A stretch of 31,064 nucleotides of DNA from positions 1 through 31,064 of IMG/VR virus record IMGVR_UViG_3300022752_004607, one strand, 5' to 3'. How positions within the stretch are numbered: the stretch's first letter is position 1; each line of letters starts with the position of its first letter. The notes beneath the pieces are model-generated. The model made no database searches. It was not told where the DNA came from and was given only the letters and a program-made list of their open reading frames with translations. The DNA comes from a virus. Positions 1 through 5,627 of this stretch are shown one piece after another. The position numbers were made by a program, and so were the translations under genes.

Positions 1-67
1 CTTTAATATCAGCAAAATCATATTCTTTTAATTGCTCAACCAACCACTCTACTGCTGTTTGTTTCAT
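1..67 (-). CDS. N-terminal part of an unknown small protein, cut by the window edge
   Basis: The first 22 codons of a minus-strand gene that runs off the left edge; it begins MKQTAVEWLVEQLKEYDF. The segment looks amphipathic and helical. It starts 23 bases downstream of a class-B copy of the repeated promoter element, at the right distance for a short leader, which is the main reason to believe it. The function cannot be told from this fragment. Confidence 0.6.
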   Translation of the reverse strand, partial: MKQTAVEWLVEQLKEYDFADIK

Positions 68-89
68 TGTTCTCTCTTTAATTTACTTC

Positions 90-122
90 AATATACGAAA
101 TTTCTTTTGCTCAAACTATTCC
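90..122 (-). promoter_or_regulatory. Promoter-like element, class B (GGAATAG-N15-TTTCGTATATT)
   Basis: Minus strand: GGAATAG at 122-116, 15 bases, then TTTCGTATATT at 100-90. It lies between the terminator at 131-160 and the partial gene starting at 67. It is one of ten copies in the window with identical internal spacing per class. The TATATT core fits a -10 box of the Bacteroidota TAnnTTtG type. Confidence 0.75.
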
Positions 123-130
123 TCTTTTAG

Positions 131-160
131 AAAAACCTGCCCCACTTTCGTGAGGCAGGG
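131..160 (-). terminator. Rho-independent terminator after the tRNA-like elements
   Basis: On the minus strand a 10-bp stem (159-150 with 145-136) closes a GAAA tetraloop (149-146). All pairs are Watson-Crick except one G-U. A run of five T follows at 135-131. It sits just downstream of the 190-250 tRNA-like element and ahead of the next promoter, so it would end the transcript begun near 553. Confidence 0.85.
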
Positions 161-189
161 TAAAAAGAAAACTGGTTATGAAGCAGCGC

Positions 190-250
190 AGTCAGGGCAG
201 GATTCGAACCTGCTGCTGTAATAGTGCGTTTACCCTTCCGCCACCTGACT
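190..250 (-). tRNA. Degenerate tRNA-like element, Leu-type D-arm, anticodon arm missing
   Basis: Seen: acceptor strands AGTCAGG (250-244) and CCTGACT (196-190), extendable by one pair (251/189), and a perfect T-arm GCAGG-TTCGAAT-CCTGC (213-197). The D-arm region GCGGAAGGGTAAACGC resembles tRNA-Leu. Only 12 bases lie between D-arm and T-arm, where about 22 or more are expected, so no anticodon stem-loop can be drawn. Total length is 61 nt. It may be a tRNA-Leu pseudogene with an internal deletion or a tRNA mimic. No CCA is encoded. Its ends match those of the element at 392-511 almost exactly. Confidence 0.45.
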
Positions 251-251
251 G

Positions 252-391
252 GATTGCTTCTTATTCTATTACCCCTTTATATCGAAGCTAACCTGCTTAT
301 CTATGGTAGCAATCTATTCTAATTGCGACTTACACTACGAATTAACGTAGACACCAATAATACGAGTTTTTCAAGGGTACAGGTTATTAGT
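252..391 (-). other. Spacer between tRNA-like elements with inverted repeats; no gene seen
   Basis: No ORF of note. On the minus strand GATTGCT (314-308) pairs perfectly with AGCAATC (258-252), bounding a 63-nt segment with an inner AAGC/GCTT hairpin. A second hairpin, CTACG-TTAATT-CGTAG, spans 350-335. The 63-nt unit is tRNA-sized but has no recognisable T-arm. It could be a linker folded for RNA processing. Confidence 0.35.
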
Positions 392-511
392 AGTCAGGAC
401 AGGATTCGAACCTGCAACGATGCAACCTTTATGACTTCTCGCGTCCAAGTGGTTATGGACCGTGGTGTTTTCAGGATGTGATACCATTTTCACATTACGC
501 ATTACCTGACT
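392..511 (-). ncRNA. Oversized tRNA-like RNA (120 nt) sharing ends with the 190-250 element
   Basis: Acceptor strands AGTCAGG (511-505) and CCTGACT (398-392), again with an extra pair (512/391), and T-arm GCAGG-TTCGAAT-CCTGT (415-399). Between them are 89 bases instead of about 41-45. They contain a strong hairpin ATGTGA-AAATGGTA-TCACAT, whose loop has the GG typical of a D-loop, and a second hairpin GTCCA-TAACCACT-TGGAC. ATGC and GCAT near the two ends could form an inner helix. A canonical anticodon arm could not be placed. Candidates are an interrupted tRNA, a fusion of two tRNAs, or a structured tRNA mimic. Too short for a normal tmRNA, and no tag ORF was recognised. Confidence 0.45.
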
Positions 512-552
512 ATATTTTAATATTTCAAATAACTTTTTTCTTTCTTACCTTC

Positions 553-582
553 AATATACGAAATCTCTCTCAGATCTCCAAA
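553..582 (-). promoter_or_regulatory. Promoter-like element, class A (TTTGG-N14-TTTCGTATATT) for the tRNA-like cluster
   Basis: Minus strand: TTTGG at 582-578, 14 bases, TTTCGTATATT at 563-553. The spacer can fold as AGATCT-GAGAG-AGATTT with one G-U pair. The -35-like box lies inside the last codons of the GIY-YIG gene. The first RNA downstream is the tRNA-like element starting near 511, about 41 bases on. Confidence 0.75.
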
Positions 583-1280
583 TTTTCTTTAAATTTCCAT
601 TTAAAACCACCTGCGGTTTTTTGTTTGCCTGAACAGCAATCTTTGATTCCATTTTTCAAACCATTCAATTTCATGTGTGAGTGTGTTGTATGAAATAAAT
701 AAGTAGCTGCGTCTATAACCATGTTAAATTCACCCACCACATTTCCTTCTAAATCTAACTGAATCACTGGTTTGCCATGTGATTTTTTTCTAGCTGCTCT
801 AATGTTTTCTAAATGAGTTTCGCTAAATGGGTTTGGTATGCCCTTTTTGGTTTGGCTTATTTTATCACCCCATGTTACGTTTCTACCTTTTTTAGATTCG
901 CTCATTTTAACTTTAGATCCTTCTGTGAAACGAAATTGTTTTTTATTTTCACTATGTTTTTTCTTTCTTTCTTCTGTCCAAGCTATAGAAATGGTTTCAT
1001 TGTCGTGGTGGTTTGTCAACTTGAAACCTAGATATTTCATATAGCGTATCCAAAACACCTCTAAAAAATCTACATTTTCTATATCTGTTTCCTCTAAAAC
1101 TGTGTTGATAGTTTCAAGGTTGTTTTTTCTATACCACCTACAAAGTTTGTCTGTTTTAGATTTTGTATTTTCTCTCCAAAAATGTTCGTTGATTCTTGTT
1201 GTTACCGGGTTACGTGTTGTTTTACCAACATAACATAAATTTGGGTGGTTTGGAAATTCAATTAAATATATATAAGCCAT
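570..1280 (-). CDS. GIY-YIG homing endonuclease with NUMOD repeats (SegE-like)
   Basis: Predicted free-standing homing endonuclease that would cleave a DNA target and spread itself by gene conversion. The N-terminus carries the GIY-YIG core as YIYLIEF followed by CYVGKTTR. The middle has three NUMOD3-like DNA-binding repeats (around SESKKG, KISQTKKG and SETHLENIRAARK). The C-terminus is a NUMOD1-like helix-turn-helix segment ending GGFKWKF. This is the usual order in T4 Seg-type enzymes. The start at 1280 puts the catalytic fold at the N-terminus; in-frame ATG at 1310, preceded by a GGGG stretch, is an alternative, and a TTG lies at 1328. It follows the DUF932 gene closely and its 3' end holds the promoter of the tRNA-like cluster. 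Confidence 0.85.
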   Translation of the reverse strand: MAYIYLIEFPNHPNLCYVGKTTRNPVTTRINEHFWRENTKSKTDKLCRWYRKNNLETINTVLEETDIENVDFLEVFWIRYMKYLGFKLTNHHDNETISIAWTEERKKKHSENKKQFRFTEGSKVKMSESKKGRNVTWGDKISQTKKGIPNPFSETHLENIRAARKKSHGKPVIQLDLEGNVVGEFNMVIDAATYLFHTTHSHMKLNGLKNGIKDCCSGKQKTAGGFKWKFKENLEI

Positions 1281-1337
1281 GGTCTGTAAAAATGGGGTTC
1301 TATTATACATATTACCCCATTTTCGCAAATCGCATTT

Positions 1338-2141
1338 TTACATGAAACTTTCTGCAAGCTCCCATAATTCACTATTGATTCTAACGTCTTGTTGGAAGTT
1401 TTTAATTTTTCTAGCTTTACGGATTTTAGCACCTGACATATATGTGAATTCACCACTTAGAATTTTTTCCTGGATACGATTAAATACTTCCCATAATCCG
1501 TTTCCTTCATCTTCTTTACGGGTTGGCTCAAGTAGCTGATCCAAGTCTATTTTCACATTGTCCACTTCATCTTCAGTGAATCGAGTTGCAAGTGCTTTTT
1601 TAGCAAATTCAATTGTTTGCTCTTCACTTAGTTGAACCTGTTTCATTTTGTTCATTGATTCAACTGTAAGTGGAAGCTGATCAACTACTACTCGAATCTG
1701 TGCTTGCAATTCTTCAAATGTATAACCCATATGGCGAATTTTCAAATCAGAGAATTCTTGAGTGGAAACAACCAATCCATTTTCACACACCATTCGGAAA
1801 ATTGCACATTTGAATGTAAACGCATTTTTTCCATCGTTTGAATTTGTTAATAGGATTTGTGGAAATACTGTATCACCGTCAGCACCATTAATTACTACAT
1901 CTGGGTTGCGGAATACAACTAAGTGTTTTTGGAACCCTTTTGTTCCTTCTTTTCTAGCTTTTACCTCTTTGGCATCAACTACACCCCATCCTAATTGTTC
2001 CATATCTTCAATCACTCGATTGGTTGGAATGTGGGTAAATTTGTTTGAAACCGTTGGAGCGGCTGTTTCTGTAAAAATTGACTTAGCGCGTTGTTTAATT
2101 TCGCTTGTTGTCAAAAAACTGTCTTGGCTTAAATTTAACAT
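1338..2141 (-). CDS. DUF932-type phage/plasmid protein, copy 1
   Basis: 267-residue protein of the DUF932 (phage/plasmid-like) type, a family common on phages and plasmids with no settled biochemical role. Family-like stretches are the central LTNSNDGKNAFTFKCAIFRMVCENGLVV block and a conserved tail with EDEGNGLWEVFNRIQEKI. The same landmarks recur in the protein at 3140-3889 (LTVTNSCNGSKPINLEMGMYRL-ICSNGAV and EDEGNDLWTVFNRIQENL), so the two are paralogues. It has its own class-A promoter-like element 48 bases upstream. The start context is AATTATG. Function unknown; the pair may act on DNA or on host defence, but nothing in the sequence decides this. Confidence 0.8.
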   Translation of the reverse strand: MLNLSQDSFLTTSEIKQRAKSIFTETAAPTVSNKFTHIPTNRVIEDMEQLGWGVVDAKEVKARKEGTKGFQKHLVVFRNPDVVINGADGDTVFPQILLTNSNDGKNAFTFKCAIFRMVCENGLVVSTQEFSDLKIRHMGYTFEELQAQIRVVVDQLPLTVESMNKMKQVQLSEEQTIEFAKKALATRFTEDEVDNVKIDLDQLLEPTRKEDEGNGLWEVFNRIQEKILSGEFTYMSGAKIRKARKIKNFQQDVRINSELWELAESFM

Positions 2142-2188
2142 AATTTTTCTTTTTTTTAATTTAACTTTCTTTCTTTTTTCTTATTTTT

Positions 2189-2218
2189 AATATACGAAAA
2201 CTTTTTTAGTTCTCCAAA
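2189..2218 (-). promoter_or_regulatory. Promoter-like element, class A, upstream of DUF932 copy 1
   Basis: Minus strand: TTTGG at 2218-2214, 14 bases, TTTCGTATATT at 2199-2189. The spacer contains AACT-AAAAA-AGTT. It sits three bases after the stop codon of the 2222-2554 gene and would give a leader of about 40 bases for the gene starting at 2141. Confidence 0.8.
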
Positions 2219-2221
2219 TTT

Positions 2222-2554
2222 TTATCTATAAAATTTACTATCATCTATATCAAATGAATCTTCGTCATCTGCATTGTAGTAGTCGTCTTTAACATCATCT
2301 ACTACATCTTCATCTTCGTCTCTATATTCAGGTAACAATCCAGCTAATTCAATAATATACCAAACCCTATTTTTGTACAAGTCAATTGATGTACCTCCAA
2401 TTTCAGTAACGTTTTTTTCAGTTAAAATAGCTAAATCAGCAATCAGTTCACAGGTAATTTGATCTACCTCCTCTATTGACATTTCTCCTGCTTTAAAACG
2501 TTTTTTCAAATCTAAATACTTCACTTCAATTACATGTTTTTCTTTCTTTGCCAT
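2222..2554 (-). CDS. Small acidic-tailed protein of unknown function
   Basis: 110 residues. The N-terminal two thirds look helical (KYLDLKKRFKAGEMSIEEVD and on). The last 35 residues are very rich in Asp and Glu (YRDEDEDVVDDVKDDYYN and on), a feature of DNA mimics and of disordered tails. No family was recognised. It follows the 2558-2842 gene by three bases and starts in an AGGTTATG context shared with several genes here. It is probably translated with the 2558-3078 genes as one unit from the element at 3103-3135. Confidence 0.75.
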   Translation of the reverse strand: MAKKEKHVIEVKYLDLKKRFKAGEMSIEEVDQITCELIADLAILTEKNVTEIGGTSIDLYKNRVWYIIELAGLLPEYRDEDEDVVDDVKDDYYNADDEDSFDIDDSKFYR

Positions 2555-2557
2555 AAC

Positions 2558-2842
2558 CTATTTTTTTACTATTCTACTTTCTATTAAATTTATAAACGCT
2601 TGTACTTCACCAAAGTCTGTAAAACGGATTGATGGTTCGGTGTTAAAAATTTCTACAAACCACTGTCCATCTTCTCCTATTTCATCGTTTGAATTTGAGA
2701 TTAAACTGAACCCCATTGCTATGTCGTATGTGTAGTAGTAAAATTCATCTTCTATCCAAAGTCCGCCTTGATCATCAGATACTTCAATTCCACCATCTTC
2801 TTGTTTTTCAAAGCCTAGTAATTGCAATTCTTTTTCTGTCAT
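2558..2842 (-). CDS. Small phage protein of unknown function
   Basis: 94 residues, acidic and rich in aromatic residues (GLWIEDEFYYYTYDIAMGF). It has no visible signal peptide or membrane segment and resembles small beta-rich phage proteins. The start codon overlaps the stop of the upstream gene as ATGA (2842-2839), so translation is probably coupled to it. No family was recognised. Confidence 0.75.
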   Translation of the reverse strand: MTEKELQLLGFEKQEDGGIEVSDDQGGLWIEDEFYYYTYDIAMGFSLISNSNDEIGEDGQWFVEIFNTEPSIRFTDFGEVQAFINLIESRIVKK

Positions 2843-3078
2843 TTTTTATCTATTTTATCTAATTCATCTCTAATAACAATCGCTGTTTCATATTCTTCCA
2901 TTTCAATAGCATGTTCTAACATATTATCAACCATTGCTCGAAAATCATTGTTGAATATATTTACTAATGCATCTTGTAAATACAGTTTATCATCTATGCA
3001 TAATTTACTATCTCGAATAATCGGATGAAAATCAGCATTGCTTGCCGCTATTTGGCTCATAATTTTTCTTTCATTCAT
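2839..3078 (-). CDS. Small protein with a UVR-like helical hairpin
   Basis: 79 residues if started at 3078 (MNERKIMSQIAAS). A longer in-frame reading to 3147 would run through the promoter element at 3103-3135 and is rejected. The C-terminal MLEHAIEMEEYETAIVIRDE resembles the UVR motif, a two-helix module in UvrB, UvrC and Clp-type partners that mediates protein contacts. The start has AAAGG two bases before TTATG. A similar but weaker motif closes the 11780-12085 protein. First gene of a three-gene unit running to 2222. Confidence 0.7.
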   Translation of the reverse strand: MNERKIMSQIAASNADFHPIIRDSKLCIDDKLYLQDALVNIFNNDFRAMVDNMLEHAIEMEEYETAIVIRDELDKIDKK

Positions 3079-3102
3079 AACCTTTATTTTTTTATTACTT
3101 GA

Positions 3103-3135
3103 AATATACGAAAGCCCTTTTACAAGGGCTATTCC
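3103..3135 (-). promoter_or_regulatory. Promoter-like element, class B, with a 7-bp inverted repeat in the spacer
   Basis: Minus strand: GGAATAG at 3135-3129, 15 bases, TTTCGTATATT at 3113-3103. The spacer folds as AGCCCTT-GTAA-AAGGGCT, immediately followed by TTTCG. It lies just after the stop of DUF932 copy 2 and 25 bases before the gene starting at 3078. The hairpin could also terminate the upstream transcript. Confidence 0.8.
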
Positions 3136-3139
3136 TTTT

Positions 3140-3889
3140 TTAAGCAAATGTTTCAGCTAAAGCAAACAATTGTTTATTCAATAAAATATCGTCGCTAGCG
3201 TTATTAACAGTTGATGTTAGGTTTTCTTGGATACGGTTGAACACTGTCCATAAATCGTTTCCTTCATCTTCGATTCGATTAACTGCAAGTATATCATCAA
3301 TATTAATATTTGATATATCATTGTATCTCAACTTAGCTGCTTCGTAAGCTAACTCTCTCATTTCTTTTACTGATAGGTTTGAATGTTTTAGTTTTTCAAA
3401 TTCATTTAATACTAAAGATGATTTACGATTAACAATGTTTAAATATTGATCTAAGTTTTTATAGTTAATTTCGGTATGTTTGATTTTTTGTGTTTCTGCA
3501 GCTTCATCAAATCGTACTGCTCCGTTAGAGCAAATTAAACGATACATGCCCATTTCTAAATTAATCGGTTTGCTTCCGTTACAACTATTTGTAACTGTTA
3601 ACGATAGCAATGCTTCATCTTTACCTTTATTGTTTTTTATAGCAAAATCAGGATGCTGTAATCGAACAAAATTATGTGCAATTTTACGACCTTTACCTCG
3701 TTGTTCAGCAACACTGTTTATTTGCCATCCTTCATTTTGTAGTTTTGAAACTACATCTAGTGTAGGAATATAAAACTCTTTTTGTTTAATTCGTTGTACA
3801 TTTAGAATATTATTGTTATCTAACGTGTTAGCAAATGCAATTGCTTTGTTTAAGTCATTTCCGACTTGAATAAAATTTCTTTTTAACAT
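3140..3889 (-). CDS. DUF932-type phage/plasmid protein, copy 2
   Basis: 249 residues, paralogous to the protein at 1338-2141 by shared order and spacing of motifs: an N-terminal VVSKLQNEGWQINSV block (VIEDMEQLGWGVVDAK in copy 1), the FVRLQHPDF segment, the LTVTNSCNGS core and the EDEGNDLWTVFNRIQENL tail. It ends with LFALAETFA, matching LWELAESFM in copy 1. The start is AAAAGATATG, five bases after the 39-residue gene at 3895-4014. The family is widespread on mobile elements but functionally uncharacterised. Retaining two diverged copies suggests they are not redundant. Confidence 0.8.
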   Translation of the reverse strand: MLKRNFIQVGNDLNKAIAFANTLDNNNILNVQRIKQKEFYIPTLDVVSKLQNEGWQINSVAEQRGKGRKIAHNFVRLQHPDFAIKNNKGKDEALLSLTVTNSCNGSKPINLEMGMYRLICSNGAVRFDEAAETQKIKHTEINYKNLDQYLNIVNRKSSLVLNEFEKLKHSNLSVKEMRELAYEAAKLRYNDISNINIDDILAVNRIEDEGNDLWTVFNRIQENLTSTVNNASDDILLNKQLFALAETFA

Positions 3890-3894
3890 ATCTT

Positions 3895-4014
3895 TTAATT
3901 ATATTTTGGTTTAACGTTTCCTTTTTTATCTACAGTATATCCTGTAGGTTTTTTTAAATTATCTGCTTTATTGTAGCGACCTTTTTTAGTTGATTTTCCT
4001 CCTGAACAGCTCAT
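3895..4014 (-). CDS. 39-residue basic micro-protein
   Basis: Begins MSCSGGKSTKKGRYNKAD and ends KKGNVKPKYN. It is lysine-rich with no membrane segment. Support: it fills the gap between the promoter-like element at 4033-4065 and the DUF932 gene, ends five bases before the next start codon, and has the same AAAAGATATG start context as its downstream neighbour. MSCSGG with basic repeats looks disordered and could bind nucleic acid. No family is known to me. Confidence 0.65.
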   Translation of the reverse strand: MSCSGGKSTKKGRYNKADNLKKPTGYTVDKKGNVKPKYN

Positions 4015-4032
4015 ATCTTTTAATTTTAAATA

Positions 4033-4065
4033 AATATATGAAAGGAGGATTGCTCCTCCTATTCC
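4033..4065 (-). promoter_or_regulatory. Promoter-like element, class B variant, with a perfect 7-bp hairpin
   Basis: Minus strand: GGAATAG at 4065-4059, 15 bases, then TTTCATATATT (one base off consensus) at 4043-4033. The spacer is a perfect inverted repeat AGGAGGA-GCAA-TCCTCCT (4060-4043), the most stable of the set. It lies three bases after the stop of the ATPase gene and 19 bases before the 39-residue gene. Dual terminator and promoter roles are likely. Confidence 0.75.
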
Positions 4066-4068
4066 TTT

Positions 4069-4878
4069 TTAATCAGCTTTTTCCATTTCATATGCATAAT
4101 GCACTCCGCCATTGTAGATTGAAAAGAACACTTTAAAATCCTTATCACAATCTCTATTTTTGCTAAAGTATAGTGATCGCTCTAATCCGTCTCGTGAACG
4201 TTCAACGTGGCAAAACGCATCAACCATGTGTTTTAATCTATTACTACCTGCGAAATCACCCGCTTTAGTCATTTGTTGAATGTTTATAAACGTAGTATAG
4301 TATTTGTTTTTGTTTCCGCCTTTTTTATGTTGATCTTGCAGATTCAAAAACCAAAACTCCGCAGCACTTTCAGTTGTACGATACGCATCTTTATACATCT
4401 CTAATACTTCAGCAATTGAATCAATTGCAATTACATCATATCCTTGATTAAATACGTATTCAATTGTTTCTTTTACTGTTTCTGAATGGTTTTTCAAAAA
4501 CAATGTTTGTACACAACTAAACTCTGGCATACGTTTGCAATATTTGTAATGCGCAATTTCATCCATTTCACCGCTAACAAACAATACTTTCAATCCTTGT
4601 TTAGTTAGTTTAGCTAATACATCAAGTACAATTGTTGATTTACCTGAACCAGGTCCACCTGCTAACATCATGTTAGTACCTGGCATTAAACCACCATCAG
4701 TTGAAAATATAACATCTAATTCAGTGTTTGTTTTCATAGGTCGAAACAATGCTTCACTAAATTGCAATTCACTACCTCTAACTAGTTTAATTTTGTTAGG
4801 GTTGAACTCGACTTGAACTTGTTGTTTTGCGGGACGACCGCGTTTTGCTGTACTCATAGGTTTTTTTACAATTTTCAT
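4069..4878 (-). CDS. RadA/RecA-superfamily ATPase with an N-terminal AT-hook
   Basis: 269 residues. A basic N-terminus has an AT-hook-like KRGRPAK (12-18). Walker A is GGPGSGKST (74-82) and Walker B is IAIDS (150-154). Between them VSGEMDEIAHYKYCKRM (101-117) resembles the post-Walker A segment of RadA/Sms, where a Glu contacts ATP. It lacks the RadA zinc finger and Lon-like domain, so it is only the core. It may drive strand exchange or branch migration in phage recombination, or act as a helicase loader. I do not call it UvsX because the typical UvsX P-loop (GxxxxxKS with KSF) is absent. It has its own class-B promoter-like element (4907-4939). Confidence 0.75.
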   Translation of the reverse strand: MKIVKKPMSTAKRGRPAKQQVQVEFNPNKIKLVRGSELQFSEALFRPMKTNTELDVIFSTDGGLMPGTNMMLAGGPGSGKSTIVLDVLAKLTKQGLKVLFVSGEMDEIAHYKYCKRMPEFSCVQTLFLKNHSETVKETIEYVFNQGYDVIAIDSIAEVLEMYKDAYRTTESAAEFWFLNLQDQHKKGGNKNKYYTTFINIQQMTKAGDFAGSNRLKHMVDAFCHVERSRDGLERSLYFSKNRDCDKDFKVFFSIYNGGVHYAYEMEKAD

Positions 4879-4906
4879 AACTTTTCTTTTTTTTAATTAT
4901 ACAATC

Positions 4907-4939
4907 AATATACGAATTCTCTTTTAAATTTTCTATTCC
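4907..4939 (-). promoter_or_regulatory. Promoter-like element, class B, upstream of the RadA-like ATPase
   Basis: Minus strand: GGAATAG at 4939-4933, 15 bases, ATTCGTATATT (one base off) at 4917-4907. The -10 core lies about 29 bases before the ATG at 4878. The spacer is AT-rich with only a weak inverted repeat, so hairpin formation is not essential to the motif. Confidence 0.75.
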
Positions 4940-4944
4940 TTTAT

Positions 4945-5139
4945 TTATTTTCCATCAATATAACCACCATCCAAACAAACATGACATACCTCAGGAAACC
5001 AAATAATTCTAATTATAGCATAAATGAGTAATACCCACCCTATTAAAGCATATTTAGAATTAAATAAAAACCAAATACCATATTTAACCCATCCACCTAT
5101 AACTAATATCGCAACTATAAAATATAAAACAGTAAACAT
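4945..5139 (-). CDS. Two-segment small membrane protein
   Basis: 64 residues. A hydrophobic segment at about 3-25 (FTVLYFIVAILVIGGW) and another at about 32-49 (LIGWVLLIYAIIRIIWF) predict a helical hairpin in the membrane. The short tail has CHVCLDGG, a CxxC pair that could bind metal or form a disulfide. It is transcribed alone from the element at 5158-5190. Small phage membrane proteins like this can be holins or superinfection-exclusion factors, but nothing here decides. Confidence 0.7.
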   Translation of the reverse strand: MFTVLYFIVAILVIGGWVKYGIWFLFNSKYALIGWVLLIYAIIRIIWFPEVCHVCLDGGYIDGK

Positions 5140-5157
5140 ATTTTTTTAATTTATTAA

Positions 5158-5190
5158 AATATACGAAAGTTCTTTTATAAAAACTATTCC
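5158..5190 (-). promoter_or_regulatory. Promoter-like element, class B, upstream of the membrane protein
   Basis: Minus strand: GGAATAG at 5190-5184, 15 bases, TTTCGTATATT at 5168-5158. The spacer pairs as AGTTTTT-ATAA-AAGAACT with one G-U. GGAATAG begins just after the stop of the 5192-5380 gene. Confidence 0.8.
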
Positions 5191-5191
5191 T

Positions 5192-5380
5192 TTATTGAAT
5201 GATTTTTTCATAAGCGTTTACAATTGCTTTTTGAATACTCATAGTAGGATTTTCTTTCATTTCTTCTAAAGCAAAAACTAACAATTCAGCTTCAACACTT
5301 TGTTGTTTTGCTTCGTTTAATGCTTGTTTAGCGGTTTTTAATTGATGCCATAATTCTTGTGATTCTTCTTCTATACTCAT
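5192..5380 (-). CDS. Small coiled-coil protein
   Basis: 62 residues, nearly all predicted helix with heptad-like spacing (ELWHQLKTAKQALNEAKQQ then LLVFALEEM). Its start overlaps the stop of the upstream 68-residue gene as ATGA (5380-5377), so the two are translationally coupled. Likely an oligomerising accessory protein; no family was recognised. Confidence 0.7.
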   Translation of the reverse strand: MSIEEESQELWHQLKTAKQALNEAKQQSVEAELLVFALEEMKENPTMSIQKAIVNAYEKIIQ

Positions 5381-5583
5381 AAATATTCCTTTTCTAATTT
5401 AAATGATGTCCCATACTGAATCATTGTTAATTGACGGTTGTTTGTAAGTGGTTTTGCATCTTCTATATTATCACTAAAAGCAGGATAACCGCCTCGCAAG
5501 CCACAAAATACTTGACAATGTTCATTTAATACAATGAATTCAGGTAATTTAGGTTCTTTTGATTCTTTTAACTTTTTCTTCAT
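5377..5583 (-). CDS. Small basic-N-terminus protein of unknown function
   Basis: 68 residues. It begins with a lysine-rich stretch (MKKKLKESKEPKLPEF) followed by a compact part with FCGLRGGYPAFSDNIEDA. First gene of a two-gene unit behind the class-A element at 5596-5625, which places its ATG 13 bases after the -10 core, leaving almost no leader. No family was recognised. Confidence 0.7.
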   Translation of the reverse strand: MKKKLKESKEPKLPEFIVLNEHCQVFCGLRGGYPAFSDNIEDAKPLTNNRQLTMIQYGTSFKLEKEYL

Positions 5584-5595
5584 AATTTTTCCTTC

Positions 5596-5625
5596 AATAT
5601 ACGAAAGAAAATTTAGAAAGCCAAA
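5596..5625 (-). promoter_or_regulatory. Promoter-like element, class A, with very short leader
   Basis: Minus strand: TTTGG at 5625-5621, 14 bases, TTTCGTATATT at 5606-5596. No clear hairpin in the spacer. The ATG at 5583 is so close that the message would be nearly leaderless. Confidence 0.75.
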
Positions 5626-5627
5626 TC

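Noticed and set aside
190-511. A tmRNA made of both tRNA-like ends
   Set aside because: Each element has its own complete acceptor pair and T-arm, no tag reading frame was recognised, and the tag-region pseudoknots were not seen. At about 320 nt total it would also be short.
478-3028. Plus-strand ORFs of 60-142 residues over minus-strand genes, such as 1762-2190
   Set aside because: They mirror well-supported minus-strand genes, have no promoter or start signals, and their translations are low-complexity Phe/Ser-rich strings typical of antisense frames in AT-rich DNA.
2839-3147. Longer start for the UVR-like protein at 3147
   Set aside because: It would code through the class-B element and its hairpin at 3103-3135; the ATG at 3078 has AAAGG nearby and fits the promoter position.
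4069-4878. UvsX recombinase
   Set aside because: The P-loop GGPGSGKST and the SGEMDE segment fit RadA/KaiC-type ATPases better than T4 UvsX, and the length (269 versus about 390 residues) does not match.
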